From: Liolophura sinensis
Lineage: Eukaryota; Mollusca; Polyplacophora; Chitonida; Chitonidae
Length of the DNA: 64,000 nucleotides
Reading direction: 5' to 3'
NCBI RefSeq assembly: GCF_032854445.1
Contig: NC_088303.1
Location: 33,955,265-34,019,264, forward strand
The position numbers and the translations under genes were made by a program. This document shows positions 13,235 to 27,000 of the stretch, one piece after another (within the stretch, counting starts at the first letter, position 1; each line of letters starts with the position of its first letter). The notes beneath the pieces are model-generated. The model did no database searches. It worked only from the letters and a program-made list of their open reading frames with translations, and was not told the origin of the DNA.

Positions 13235-14411
13235 CTTCCATGTAGCCCAAGCTGCTGTCAACATAGCTCAAGCTCTCTTCCACATAACCCAAACTCCATT
13301 TCACAGAGCCCAAGCTGCATTCCAGGTAGCCTAAGCCTTGTTCTAAATTGACCTTGCTCTCTTCCACCTACCCCGAGCTCTCTGCCAACTAGCCCAAGCT
13401 CCCTCCCATCTTCCTGAAGCTCCCTGCTACTTAGCCCAAGCTTCCATCTAGCTGGTTCCCTTTCCGGCCAGCCCAAGCTCCCTTCTACTTAGCCCAATAT
13501 TCCATCTAGCTGGTTCCCTTTACAGCCAGCCCAAGCTCCCTGCTACTTAGCCCAAGCTTCCATCTAGCTGGTCCCCTTTCCAGTCAGCCCAAGCTCCGGT
13601 CTACTTAGTCCAAGCTTCCATCTAGCTGGTCCCCTTTGCGGCCGTCCCAAGCACCCTTCAGCTTAGCCCAAGCTTCCATCTAGCTGGTCCCCTTTCCGGC
13701 CGTCCCAAGCGCCCTTCAACTTAGCCCAAGCTTCCATCTAGCTGGTCCCCTTTGCGGCCGTCCCAAGCACCCTTCAGCTTAGCCCAAGCTTCCATCTAGC
13801 TGGTCCCCTTTCCGGTCGTCCCAAGCGCCCTTCAACTTAGCCCAAGCTTCCATCTAGCTGGTCCCCTTTCCGGCCGTCCCAAGCGCCCTTCAATTTCCAT
13901 CTAGCTGGTCCCCTTTCCAGCCAGCCCAAGCTCCCTCCTACTTCCATCTAGCTGGTCCCCTTTCTAGCCCGCCCAAGCTCCCTCCTACTTCCATCTAGCT
14001 GATCACCTTTCCAGCCAGCCCAAGCTGCCTCCTACTTCCATCTAGCTGGTCCCCTTTCCAGCCGGCCCAAACTCCCTCCTATTTCCATCTAGCTGGTTCC
14101 CTTTCCAGCCGGCCCAAGCTGCCTCCTACTTCCATCTAGCTGGTTCCCTTTCCAGCCAGCCCAAGCTCCCTCCTACTTCCATCTAGCTGGTCCCCTTTCC
14201 ATCCAGCCCAAGCTCCCTCCTACTTCCATCTAGCTAGTCCCCTTTCCAGCCAGCCCAAGCTCCCTTCTACTTAGCCAAAGCTTCCATCTAGCTGGTCCCC
14301 TTTCCAGCCGGCCCAAGCTCCTTCCTACTTCCATCTAGCTGGTCCCCTTTCTAGCCGGCCCAAGCTCCCTCCGACTTCCATCTAGCTGGTCCCCTTTCCA
14401 GCCAGCCCAAG
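13235..14411. repeat. Nested minisatellite with 21-, 58- and 47-bp units
   Basis: The left part (13235-13450) repeats every 21 bp around TAGCCCAAGCT. The middle part (to about 13890) repeats every 58 bp (for example 13561 to 13619). The right part repeats every 47 bp (13945 to 13992). All share CCCAAGC and TTCCATCTAGCTGGTCCCC. Confidence 0.92.
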
Positions 14412-14419
14412 CATTGTAA

Positions 14420-15690
14420 AGAACAAGTTAAATTTTTATTTGATGGGTGGACTCGACAATTGGACCGTGTGAACGCAGACTTAGGCCTTTTGTAACAAAG
14501 CCCAAATAGTTTGGTTGTTGTGCTGTCTGGTTTCTAATTGGTTTCACCTGTGCCAGGAAAGCAAATCAACGCTAAGGCTAACATTTTATTAAGGAAATAA
14601 TCAGATTGTTAAACGATAAATGATTGGATATTGCTTTCATTATGACTGCTCGGCTCCCAAAATGAACTGTAATGGATGACAGTGTCCGCCTGATGAATGC
14701 TTAATGGTTTTTTCTTTCTCTGTATGAAAATTTGATGATTTGGGAAATAACGTCGTAGTGATCTGTTTCAATAATTATTTCGTCCTGCGTCCTTCAGGTC
14801 AGTTCAGCTAAGGGAGGATGGAAAAGGCTAGATAGGTACAGCTGTAAATTATGCGACAAGCTATATACTTGTGTGACATTGTTGGCTGGATTTGGATGTA
14901 ACTTGGAAAAAAAATTTGTGTTGTCAAGATTTTATAAATGTTATATTGTCATGACAAAAATAAAATATTGCATTAATTGGCAAATAGAAGGTGTGCACTT
15001 GCTTTTAATGGCTGCCTGTCTGCCCTTTGTTCTTTCCATCTCTCTGTATTGCACTTGTGTGCTTCATATGCGAATACAGTTCCGTGTGCTTTTGTATCAG
15101 AACTGTAAAACTGTTGTGTAGTGTTATCATCCAACATGGTATAGTATTTTATCTCTTTTGTTGATTTATTTATTTATTTGATTGGTGTTTTGTGCAGTAC
15201 TTTATCCTTTTTGGTTTTCAGTGCATATGCTTGTGGGCTTATGATTTGCTTTTTTGTTTTGCTTTTTTTTTTGTATTTGTGATGAACTCCTTATCATCAG
15301 AAACTTGTGAAACTGTCAAATGTCGTACAGTAGTTTATAGAATCTTCCACATTTACATGTCAGGTAAAGGTAATTTTTATGCAATTTTGCAAACTTCTGA
15401 CTTACGATTTTTTTTTCAATTAGTTTGGCTTTCATATTTGCATTTTTCTGTAATCAATTCTTCATGCACATATATGTCACTCAGTGACTCACTTCATCAT
15501 TTACATCATCCACCTCCCCTGCAAACAATTTCACTTCCATAAACCCAACTTCCCAGAACTTGCCACAAGATCCTCTGGTTGCTTATGGTGTTAAAAATCC
15601 AAATACAGCATAGCCGAGTAGAGAGGAGATTGACTGTAAACCTCTGATGTTGGTAATCAAATGTTGCAATAGCTGCAAGCAACAACACAG
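14420..15690. other. No gene seen
   Basis: AT-rich DNA with only noise open frames. A short inverted SINE tail lies at 15162-15200. Confidence 0.5.
15162..15200 (-). mobile_element. SINE family A tail fragment
   Basis: ATTTATTTATTTATTTGATT then GGTGTTTTGTGCAGTAC, the inverted tail of family A. Confidence 0.6.
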
Positions 15691-16005
15691 ATTAGATTGA
15701 TCTGCCTTGAAGTCGGGAGACCTGGGATCAAACCCAGTGTGGGTCATACCAAAGGCTTTAAAAATGATACTTGTTAGTGCTTCGCTTGGCACACAGAACT
15801 GAGAGGTTAAAGCAGGGAAACAGGACTGGTTGATCCGGCGTCGGTATAATGTGACTGGGCGCGATGTCACATCTGGTATGTTTGATTACGTGATACTTCA
15901 GAGACAGCAGCACTATGGCAGCATGAATGCACCTTACCAAAAGAAGACGCAGTATACATTTCTGTACACACACCTTGAGCGACTTTTCCACATCATATGA
16001 CTCAA
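15690..16005 (+). mobile_element. SINE family C, tRNA-like head
   Basis: GACCTGGGATCAAACCCAGT is a near-perfect pol III B box. The body CAGGACTGGTTG...GGTATAATGTGACT recurs inverted at 44696-44905. Confidence 0.65.
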
Positions 16006-16118
16006 AGATCATATACATGTATACATACATACATGGGATGACTCTAAGGTGGAAGATAAGTTTGATATCGAACCTTGTGTCCACTCACCATAATTAAACA
16101 ATAAATAATAAATAACAG

Positions 16119-16261
16119 GTGCCACTTTCGCAAAGATGTAAAACTTGTACGATATCAAACGTATAGGACAATGGTAGGGTAATAGTGACACGTAAAATAT
16201 CGTACAACAGATGTATGTTAAAAAAAAAATGTTGTACATTGTACTTTCTAAAAGTGGCGCC
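16119..16261. mobile_element. MITE-like element copy 2, 143 bp
   Basis: The ends GGTGCCACTTTCGCAAAG and CTTTCTAAAAGTGGCGCC are imperfect terminal inverted repeats. The interior aligns with 4340-4482. Confidence 0.65.
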
Positions 16262-16954
16262 TGGTTCAGGTAATTTGCAAAGTGTTTGAGCACGTGAATA
16301 TATAATGGCTTATTAAGATTTAACAGTGGAAGAGCTTATGTTCGATATCTGTGGTTGAGGGCATCCGATATGACTTGAGATCACCATGCAGAGATACATG
16401 TGACATACAGGGGCATTCCTCTGTATGCCCACAGTGCTAAAAACCAGATGGTTTCATCTTCCTGTTAAAATTTGACGTGTCATATTATCTGCTTATCACT
16501 AGGCAACTCTAATTAATATAGCAATGTGTAGAAACCCCAGCTTAATGTAAGGCCTTTATAAGCAGATCGAGCCATGGGCATGTGGTACTGTATTTACCTG
16601 AATTACACATTTTCTCTAATTTTAAGATTTCTTTTTATCGTGGAAAAGTGCTTTTAGGTTTGTTTGGAAGATAGGATAATAATCTACATGAAAAATGTTG
16701 GTTTCAGCAACATAAAATAGTGTTTTATCAATTTTTTTACATGTATATAAACTCGTGTCAATTTGAGGGTTTAAAGCTTTATATTAAATATGGTAATAAT
16801 TATTATTCTGCCTTTCTGATCTTGCTGTGTCATGTGCACCATTAAGCGCTGCTGAGAGATATACCTGTATTTATGAAAAGATTTGATTGGTGCGTCATGC
16901 CTAACGCAAGATTATTGTGTCATGTGGGGAGTGGTCAGGACTGTTGGTGGGAGA

Positions 16955-17095
16955 AGTATGCTGACCACCACTCTTAACGCACGGAGGAAATCACCATGAT
17001 TCAGCGTAAGAACCAGATCACAAACACAGGTGTGACAAGCAGCTGCTTGGTTCAGGCGAGAGTTGGATTTGAACTCGAGACTTGATACAGTAAGG
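16955..17095 (-). mobile_element. Possible SINE head with B box
   Basis: On the - strand, GAGTTCAAATCCAAC is a strong pol III B-box match. The rest is not matched to another copy here, so the family is uncertain. Confidence 0.35.
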
Positions 17096-17317
17096 GCCTA
17101 GATACATTTATGTTACTGCTGTAATATATGGTCTTTTCAGAGTGAAGTAAGGCTGTTGTTGCTAAAAAGGAAAAGGGCAAAGTAGAGTACACGTGAATGG
17201 ACTTTTGGTTCCTTCAGATCAGTGGGCATCTGGAATTATATGCAAGAAATTTTTCAGCACTGGAACATGATTTTCCATCATGAAGCTCTTCTATTTCTTT
17301 TTTTCTCTCTTTTCTAG

Positions 17318-18024
17318 ATCTGTCGTCGGTTGAGGAAGAGAAATGTGGAGAAGAGGAACAGAGCTGTTGGCAGTTCTCAACACCGCTGTGATTTATTTCA
17401 TAATTATCCTCGCTGCTTGCGGAGTGCTTAATTTGGCAGAGACTGCTCCTTTTTCGTCTCGGAGGTCTTTGTCAACATCACTGGCCGAACGAACGCCCAA
17501 ATCCCCAACACCAACAACTCGCTTATTCCCAGACTTAACAAGCGCCCCCGCTGGAAATACCACTCAAAAAATTACTAATGACGATCCGAATATTGAAGTG
17601 TACGCTGCCTTGATTGACGCCTTTGAGAAATTAGGCCTCGTTACCCCGCGGCAGAAAACGTGCTACACGGTGAAGAAAATCATTCGAGAGGTGTTTTCCC
17701 AAGATGCAAACAAGCCTCAAAGAACTCTGGGAGTGTATTTGTACATCGAAGAGAGTGTGTTGGCGGCAGATCCAGTATACATCACCGGAGAGAATAGGAG
17801 CCCAGCATCGGCCCTCAACCCTAATCCACAGACCGGCAGTTCAAATGCAACGACGACTTCAGATGGAGAAAAGGAGCTAGGGTGTAAGAGCTCTCCGCTG
17901 ATCGTGATTACCGGAGCCCAGACGATGAAGGATGTAAACAGCTCTTTGGTTACCAACGGTAACATGTCTGCCAATTCCACTGGAGGGATGAGCAGTCCCC
18001 ATGCTGTAAATGATGACCACTCAG
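17318..18024 (+). CDS. Membrane-protein gene, first coding exon (signal sequence and ectodomain)
   Basis: A strong acceptor (long T/C tract ending TTTTCTAG at 17317) precedes 25 nt of 5' UTR, then ATG at 17343. The coding part encodes residues 1-227 plus one base. The donor is CAG|GTATGT at 18025. The exon has near-50% GC, unlike the flanking introns. The acceptor shows that at least one noncoding exon lies upstream. Confidence 0.85.
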
Positions 18025-21000
18025 GTATGTATGTACAGTGTATATGTGTGCTTTCTGCTGTATCACACAAGTCATTATGACGTATCTTCTCATGTGTACT
18101 AAATGTATGAATCGATCAGTTCATAAATGACAAGTGAATATGTGGCATTGTAATTGTTCAGCATATCTGAATATGCAGTCATATTTTGTACAACCATACA
18201 ACCATACATACAAACAACCATACATACATACAACCATACATACATACAACCATACATACATACATACAACCATACATACATACAACCATACATACGTACA
18301 ACCATACATACGTACAACCATACATACATACAACAATACATACATACAACCATACATACAACCATACATACATACATACAACCATACATACGTACAACCA
18401 TACATACATACAACCATACATACATACAACCATACATACAACCATACATACATACATACAACCATACGTACAACCATACATACATACAACCATACATACA
18501 TACATACATACATACATACATACATACAACCATATATATATATATACATACATACATACATACAACCATACATACATACCTACAACCATACATACATACA
18601 ACCATACATACGTACAACCATACATACATACATACATACATACATACATACAACCATACATACATACATACATACATACATACATACAACCATACATACA
18701 TACATACATACATACATACAACCATACATACATACATACATACATACATACATACATACAACCATACAGCCATACATTCAACCATACATACATATCTACA
18801 ACCATACATACATACAACAGAACAACCACGTACAACCATACATACATACATACATACATACAACCATATATACATACATATATACATACAAACAACCATA
18901 CATACAACCATACATACATACAACCATACATACATACAACCATACATACGTACAACCATACATACATACATACATACATACAACCATACATACAACCATA
19001 CATACATACATACAACCATACATACATACATACAACCATACATACAACCATACAGCCATACATACAACTATACATACATACAACAGAACAACCACATACA
19101 ACCATACATACATACATACAACCATATATACATACATACAACCATACATACATACCTACAACCATACATACATACAACCATACATACATACATACATACA
19201 ACCATACATACATACATACATACAACAGAACAACCACATACAATCATACATACATACATACATACATACAACCATACATACATGCACACATACAACCATA
19301 CATACAACCATATATACATACATACATGCATACATACATACATACATACATACCTACAACCATACATACATACAACCATACAACCATACATACATACATA
19401 CAACCATACATACATACAACCATACATACATACAACAGAACAACCACATACAACCATACATACATACATGCATACATACATACAACCATACATACATGCA
19501 CACATACAACCATACATACAACCATACATACATACAACCATACATACATACAACCATACATACATACATACATACAACCATACATACATACATACAAGCA
19601 TACATACATACATACATACATACATACAACCATACACCATACATACATACAACCACACATGCATACATACAACCATACATACATACATGTCACATACTGC
19701 ACATCACAAACTTCAGTGTCATTTAATAATTATGAATAAATCAATCATGGTGTACTCCATACTTAGTGTAAACACCAATCAAATAAATAAATCAAATAAT
19801 TTAAAGTAAATTAATCATAATGATTATATTTTTTGTTTATTCTTTCTCTATACTCTTTGTTTAACATAGAAATTACAAGCAGTGTGCTCAATCATAGTAT
19901 ACGTGTAGGACAGGTGAAGTTCTATTATGCAAATATGTGTGTAGCCGTGCTTTTTAAGCAAAGCTGTGTTTTCAGTAAAAGTGTCATAAAAACAGTGACA
20001 GAAGACAAATACCCTGCCTCATTAAATATCCCCAAGGCGCTGTTTGTACCCGCCGCCACGGGGAAAGCTAGCTGATACGTTTCTTTACACCGTTCGTTTT
20101 TCTTGTTAAACGGTTCTGTCATTTTGAGATGGCACGCAGAAAAGACAAACAGAAAATGCCCTGATAAACCAAAATCACCCCCTGGAAATGAAGCTGTCTC
20201 TGCAAGCTATCAATCTATGACAATGTCGTGCTGTGATAAAGTCAACTTCCTGCCCGATATTACCATCTTTTGTTCTGGAGGGAATAAAAACTCAGCTTCA
20301 TGGGAATCAAGTGATTTACGTTTCCTTTTTCCCCACGTAAGATTTGTCATTGATGTTAACGTGACCTGAGTACCAAATGTGCACCAACTTTAACCTCCTG
20401 CATATTTCTATGAATTTCATCAAGCCTTGGATGCATGATGAAGTATAAGGACAAAGTTTTCATCTTGCAGGTATCAAAAAGATGTTAACTTAATCTTTTC
20501 TTTTTTAATTTTATTTTAAAATTCATGAGCTCCTGAAATTCCTCTGATCAACAGAACATTTTTAGGTGAGGTAAAAGCAGAAGTTGTGAGCGCCTTTGCC
20601 AGTGTAGTGTTTTGGGGGTTAAAATCTATACCAAATTTCAGCCACTGATGATATGATGGATCAGCTTTCAGTGCAATTTATGCACATTTTTAATTTGATT
20701 TTGGGGACAAAAGTACATTGGCTTGATTAGCCAATTTTAGCGCTTCACAAAAAGTATAATTTTATCAGTCAACACAGAATATCAATCTAATAACTCGTAG
20801 GGACCTCTCTGCCTGAAAGTAATAGTTGAAGGTTGGTCCACTGCGACCATCAGGTGTTTGACCAAAGAGGTTGTATGCACCCAGTCCTCACTGTATCGGC
20901 TGTGGCCATCAGGTGTTTGACCAAGGAGGTTGTATGTACACGTCCAGTCCTCACTGTATTAGCTGTGGCCATCAGGTGTTTGACCAAGGAGGTTGTATGT

Positions 21001-24000
21001 ACACATTCAGTCCTCACTGTATTAGCTGTGGCCATCAGGTGTTTGACCAAGGAGGTTGTATGTACACATTCAGTCCTCACTGTATTAGCTGTGGCCATCA
21101 GGTGTTTGACCAAGGAGGTTGTATGTACACATTCAGTCCTCACTGTATCAGCTATGGCCATCAGGCGTTTGACCAAGGAGGTTGTATGTATGCATCCAGT
21201 CCTCACTGTATCAGCTTTAACTTTCAGGTAACAAGTTTATCAGGTACCTGACAAAGGTTGACGGTTGATTCACTTGGCGCATTCTGGTTTCCTCTACCCA
21301 TAAACATCAACACCATCTCATAATTTAAAAATCCTTGAGCATATATGTTAAACACGAATCAATCAATTACCCATCAATCCAATCACTTACTCACTGGAGG
21401 CTCTTAAACCGTAGGTCTCAGCAGAACACAGGTCATGGTGATCAGCACCTGCTCCGGAGTCATTGGAACCTTCTTCCTGGTGGCTGCCATCATGAGGATA
21501 CGGTAAGTTCATTTCTGTCTTCATGTGGATACTTTGGGAACGATTCCGCAGTCATTTGCGACTGAAGTCAAAATTTTAAAACGTGTTGTTACAGTGCTTA
21601 ATTTTTTATACTAAAAGTGGAAATTTTGACCCATTTATTATACGATAACAGGTGAAGTGACTGAAATTTTCATTTCCAGAGCCCAATATAGACTCTAAAA
21701 TCATTGTTCAAAGTTCAGCGTAAATCTAAAATGGTTTCGTGAAATTAGTCTGTGGTCATTTCCCTGTTAGGTTTACATTATGTACACCACGATCACACCA
21801 CGCAAAGCGGAGAATGTCTGCGTAGCAAAGGTTTAACACTTTTGTTCATTGTATTACCCGCCGAACCTTATTTCATTCTAAGTCAATTACCGAAAATGTC
21901 GATGCAGCATTCAAAGGATTTGATGAGGTAAAAAATTTCAGAAAATTATGAGAAACCCCCCCCCCCCATCCTGGAATAGTTCATGCTGTTGTTGTTTTAC
22001 CCCCCTCCCTCCACAGAGGTAATGAATTTTAATTTTAGACCAGTAAATGACAAGCTTATAAATCACTGCAGTTGACCTAGATATTTCAAAGCATAACGTT
22101 TAAAGTGTACTATATGTGTACAATAACGTCATTCCGCTGAGCTTAGTTTGGAATGTTTTGGAATGAACTGTAGTTTTTTCTACGTCATGTGGATGTGGGT
22201 TTCCCCCGGGTTCTGTCCGGTTCCCTTCCACCATAATACTGGCAGCTGTTGTATAAAAGGAATATTCTTGAGTGCTGCATAAAACACTGATCAAATAAAT
22301 AAATAAATTTCTGCGCCTTGATGTCAGTGTGTAAAATACCCAAATGCTATAACAAAAATGATGTCTGTATACTATAAGAAATAGCACTTTAGGAAAATCT
22401 TGATATTTCACCTTTACATAAATATTCCTCTAAGCTAATCCACCAAGTTAACGAGTTCAAATCATCTTTATTCCCATCGCTCAGGGAGGTAAACATACCA
22501 GATGGTATGTTGAGTGACAGACTCGATGTTGTTTGAAAGGTCAGCGCTAGAGTATTTATTTGTATATTGCACACGACCTATGCTTGACAGTGGGGTAAAA
22601 CAAGCTGTTAAGAGACAAGGGGTGCTGTTCTAAGTCAGGCTATGACTCACATGTATACTTAAAACTGGTTTAAAGCCCTGATACCCCCTATAGGGTAGTA
22701 GTGCTCAGTACATGTAGCTCTTGCATTGGTTAGTGCCAGACAATCCTGCCAGCTACAAGGAGTCAGTGTCAAAGATTTGGCCAAAAGAAGCTTGTTAAAG
22801 CCTAAGAACGAATTCCAAACGGCATATCCAGTGACTGATATTTGGGACTTTATGAATTAAATTTGTGTTGAGTAACAAACAATCAAATAAATACATAAAT
22901 CTTGAACAAAAAATGTAGTTTGACTAATCTTGATTGTTCCTTTGCCTTTAACTAGTGTTTAGTTGTGTAACAGTGTCCATGGAAAATGTCTACTTTAATA
23001 CTAATATAAATTTATATGTAAACCATATTTTGGTACACCTCCATTAATAAAGTGATTTTAGATGATTTCCGAAAGGCTTCAATATTAAAGATAATATTGG
23101 TTCTGAAAGCTGAATACTCTGGCTTTATCTGAAGATTAAATCAACTGAAGCCACATGACCAGCTTATGTCTGACTGGCTTAAAGGGCTACTTGAATCCAA
23201 AAAGAGGCCAGGCGAAAATATTGAACTGATATGACGGAGACTCTATGAAATAGAGCTAGCACCACAGTTAAAAAAAGAATTACGATGAATAACACTATTC
23301 AATCCCTATATGTGAAAAGCATTCGACTCCAAAATCATCAGTTTCCGTAAAATTTTCCTAAAGTGGCAGGATTTTATTCCATAGGTGGCAGGATATTATT
23401 CCATAGGTGGCAGGATATTATTCCATAGGTGGCAGGATATTATTCCTTAGGCGGCAGGATATTATTCCATATGTGACCATGAATCATGCAGGTATGATAT
23501 GAAGTAAGGAGTTATGCTGAAATGATATCGTGTATGTTGAAAGTCAGGACGTCATTTGTGGCTATACGTCTGTGATAGGTGACGTCAAGTGTTCTTGCAT
23601 GACGTCACACCAGGCAAAATTAGAAACGACAGAAAACTTTTGATTCTGTATTATATCTTCCCAAATTAAGACAGCAGCTTATTACAATGCCTTTTTTTTT
23701 GACAGTTTAAGAAAGGAATTCTGACTATCTTGATTCTTATCATTTAACCTTGCTTTAGGACATAGGTGTACAGTCTTGCCATGATGCTGTAAGGCATAAA
23801 GGTCAGAGGGGCTTTCACTCTAGAGGCAGGTTCATATTAACCCACGTCGATACTGGTCTAGGTGTATTGGTCACTTTAATAAAAATGTTAAGTAAAACAG
23901 GAGTGGGTTAGTTCAATGCATGTTGATATTTCTCAAACATAGAATTGTATACTCAGTGTGCGCTAGCACAGCATAATGACCCAGGAGCCTCTCACCAATG

Positions 24001-27000
24001 CAGTCCCTGTGAGTTCAAGTCGAGCTCGTGCTGGCTTCCTCTCCGGCCGTACGTGGGAAGGTCTGTCAGCAAACTGCGATGACTGCCCGGTTTCCACCCA
24101 CCATAATGCTGACTGCCATCATATAAGTGAAATATTCTTGAGTACGGCATGAAACACCAGTCAAATAAAAAATGAATAAAATTGTATAAATGTGATAGAA
24201 TAAAGAATACCTTTAACCTTGTTCACAACCCATGGACAGTGATGTTCAAAACATGTTGATAAAGTGCAGATGTTTTTATTGACAGGCACGTGAATCTGGG
24301 TTTGTCACATTTCAGAATTTCATTATTTGCATTCACACTTGTCAGAGAGTTTCCATACATCTGACAGATTAATTTGACTCAAACTTGTCCATGTGTCATT
24401 GACTTCTTCACATTTCTCAGTTCTTTAATAAACCCATTTATTTGATGAAAGATATTGAATAATAATAACTGTAGCCCATCCATATAGGAATATCTCCCAC
24501 TTTGAATAGTATCAACTAAATTATGTTAATTTCCAAAATTACCTATATAAATGCAAAATTGGCAAGATTATGTGGCCTATTGGAAAAGCAATATTAGCAT
24601 CTGCTTGAAAATTGCAAGCTTCAGCTGTCACATTGCCCAAACATTAGGGTAATTATCACAGTCGCATGGGTGCTGTATTGTGACTGCGTAAGTTTCACTC
24701 AAGCACTTGCCAATTTGTAAATGGCAATAGGTATGTATGTGGAATATATGCTTGGCCCTAGTATGTAAGTGAAATAATGTAATCAACAGCAAAGCAAGTT
24801 CTATTTTAAAATGTGGTAACACACAAGAAAAAAACAATATGTTTTTAGCATAAACATTTATATTTATTTATTTATTTGATTGATGTTTTATTCCATACTC
24901 AAGAATATTTCACTTATACGACAGCAGGCACCATTATGGCGGGAGGAAACCCACGACCATCTGCAAAGTATTCTCAAACGTATAGATGTTGAAAACTGAC
25001 ATATATACAACTTGACAATGCAATAGAGACATGTTGCAGGGAGTACAAGTCTGGTTTTTGCAAGGTGAAAGTAAATATCCAGTTTTTGCCAATGGTTTGA
25101 ACATCTGAAGAAAAATCGATTTGCATCTTGGCAGTAGATACTCTATGGAAAATTGGAGTTAAAATTCCTGTTTTCTTCCTTTTCTTTTTCTTTGTTGTTG
25201 TCTTTTGAGAAGTCTGTCCCTTGCAGACTCAAAGATAATGAAGCCTGAATCCCCATAACTGTCTCGATTGGTGAAAGAAACCTATTAATTGTAATTAAAA
25301 GTGTATAGATATAGATCTACAAAGTGACTTGTACATGTATAAATGCCTTGGAAACCACAGCTTCATTACCAGCTAGCGGCTTAATCTAAATGACCGAAGC
25401 CTGGACAGTATCCAGTGGAATTGAGCTAGATGTGGTCACCTTGTTTAGGGAATTGATGGTAGCTGGTTCTGGCCAATTCATCTTAATCTGTGAACTATCT
25501 GATCTGTGCTTGTAATGAGAAGCAGCTTCAGCTTTGGTTTAAAGAGCTGTCTATTTAGCAGTCCCACTGTACTTGTTTGGATTATACTCCTCTGTCTAAG
25601 GCACTGGTCAAAGGGTTTTCTGAGGGCCCAAGTACCCGTCAGTGATTTGGAGATGACCACTAGTCCTCAGGGTGATTATATCACTCTGCTATCTTCCATG
25701 GCTGCCCCCCCTGCCTCTAATGACCCATCTCCTGTCATCAGAGATAATGAAGTGGTCAGTACCATCATGTTGACTGACCATTCTGCCCATCAAGTCTTTG
25801 CTTAATTGTCCCTGTGTGTGTGTTGTGTATGGAATAGAATACCTCCATCCTGTTCATTTGTGATCAGAAGGTTTCATCATTGCAGGGCTAGGCTATTGTG
25901 CGCTAAACCATCTACATGTATACAAGGTTATACACTATATATGATCCTCGCCACCATATATCCTAGATGTGACTGAAATATCACCAAATGTGGCCCAGTC
26001 ATGTGGGCGTGTGGATGTAGGTGTATGTATATATATATATATATATATATTGTGGTCCTTTTTACTATGGAAGCTGCAGTGATTGTTTTGTGCTGATTTG
26101 TTCCTGCATGTAGCATATATAACAAACTCATTATAACATGCTTCATTACAACATGTACATTATTCAATATAACACAGTCACAAATGTGCCCCCACCCCCA
26201 CCCCCCAACACAATTGTTTTTACACAGATCTGTACATATACATGCAAATGTGTCTGCGAAGAAAACCCTCAGATTTTGGCAATACTTTGCACCCAGAAGC
26301 TTCATTTGAAGTAATTATTGAATGAAAACCATAATATTTTGCTGATTTGGCTAATTAACACTGTATTTTCTATGTATTATATATGTCAAAGACTCAGAAG
26401 CCAACAGACTTCATACAAGTTAATTTTGTGCACATATTCCAACATATGCCTGTTGGAATATAACAATGTTAAAATTTAGAAGGCTTTGGATGTTTTTTTT
26501 TTTATTTGGGTGGGGGGGGGGGGTGGTTATTTTTTTTGTGTGTATTGATTTATATCCGATACTGTTTTATGAAGTTCTTAAGTAGTGTAACTTATTCTTA
26601 CCGATGAGTGAACAGGTAATATCATATATAGGTTATAGAGTGCTGTGACGTTCTTGTTCTAGGAACCATGTCCGTATATACATGTACAATGCACTTTGAT
26701 TGCTTGAGGTGTCATGTGTGATGTCTTCATGGCATTGTAGTGAGGCAGCTGTGTGAATTGTGTAGCAGCATTGGGTCTATGTGTACCAAGGCTATATTTA
26801 CAAGAAAGTGAACAGCTAACTATACTGTGATACTCTTGTTTTGTAGGAACTATGTTAAACGAAAAAGAGAGGGCAGAGGGCAGAACAATAACCATCGCCC
26901 TCAGTTCCGGGGATACAGCGGGGGTCTGCGTGACTCAAGCTCACCAATACGAGGACAGAACACTAGGTCGGACTCCATGAGTGGCTCAGTCAGCCCCGAT

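Larger units (their letters stand above)
18025..21414 (+). other. Intron 1 of the membrane-protein gene
   Basis: This phase-1 intron is largely made of the CATA/CAAC tract, a SINE tail and the 63-bp minisatellite. Open frames at 19833-20075 and 20103-20369 have patches of higher GC but no phase-compatible splice sites that I could find. Confidence 0.7.
21503..26846 (+). other. Intron 2 of the membrane-protein gene
   Basis: A 5.3-kb phase-2 intron with SINE copies, a 22-bp repeat and the candidate alternative last exon at 25601-25805. Confidence 0.7.

Noticed and set aside
12801..13334. 177-codon frame with a heptad-like C-terminus
   Set aside because: The C-terminal part is the start of the 21-bp minisatellite. 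The rest has AT-rich composition and no splice partner.
13258..13476. Gly/Glu/Leu repeat frame on the - strand
   Set aside because: It is a translation of the same 21-bp minisatellite.
18134..19809. Open frames of 517-551 codons on + and up to 354 on -
   Set aside because: They are translations of the CATA/CAAC microsatellite. All frames are open because the tetramers make no stop codon.
20103..20369. 88-codon frame on + in intron 1
   Set aside because: No acceptor and donor pair keeps the phase between exon 1 and exon 2, and the composition is mixed.
22100..22411. 103-codon frame on -
   Set aside because: It is the translation of a family A SINE. Similar frames at 32062-32281, 38690-38936 and 27682-27997 have the same origin.
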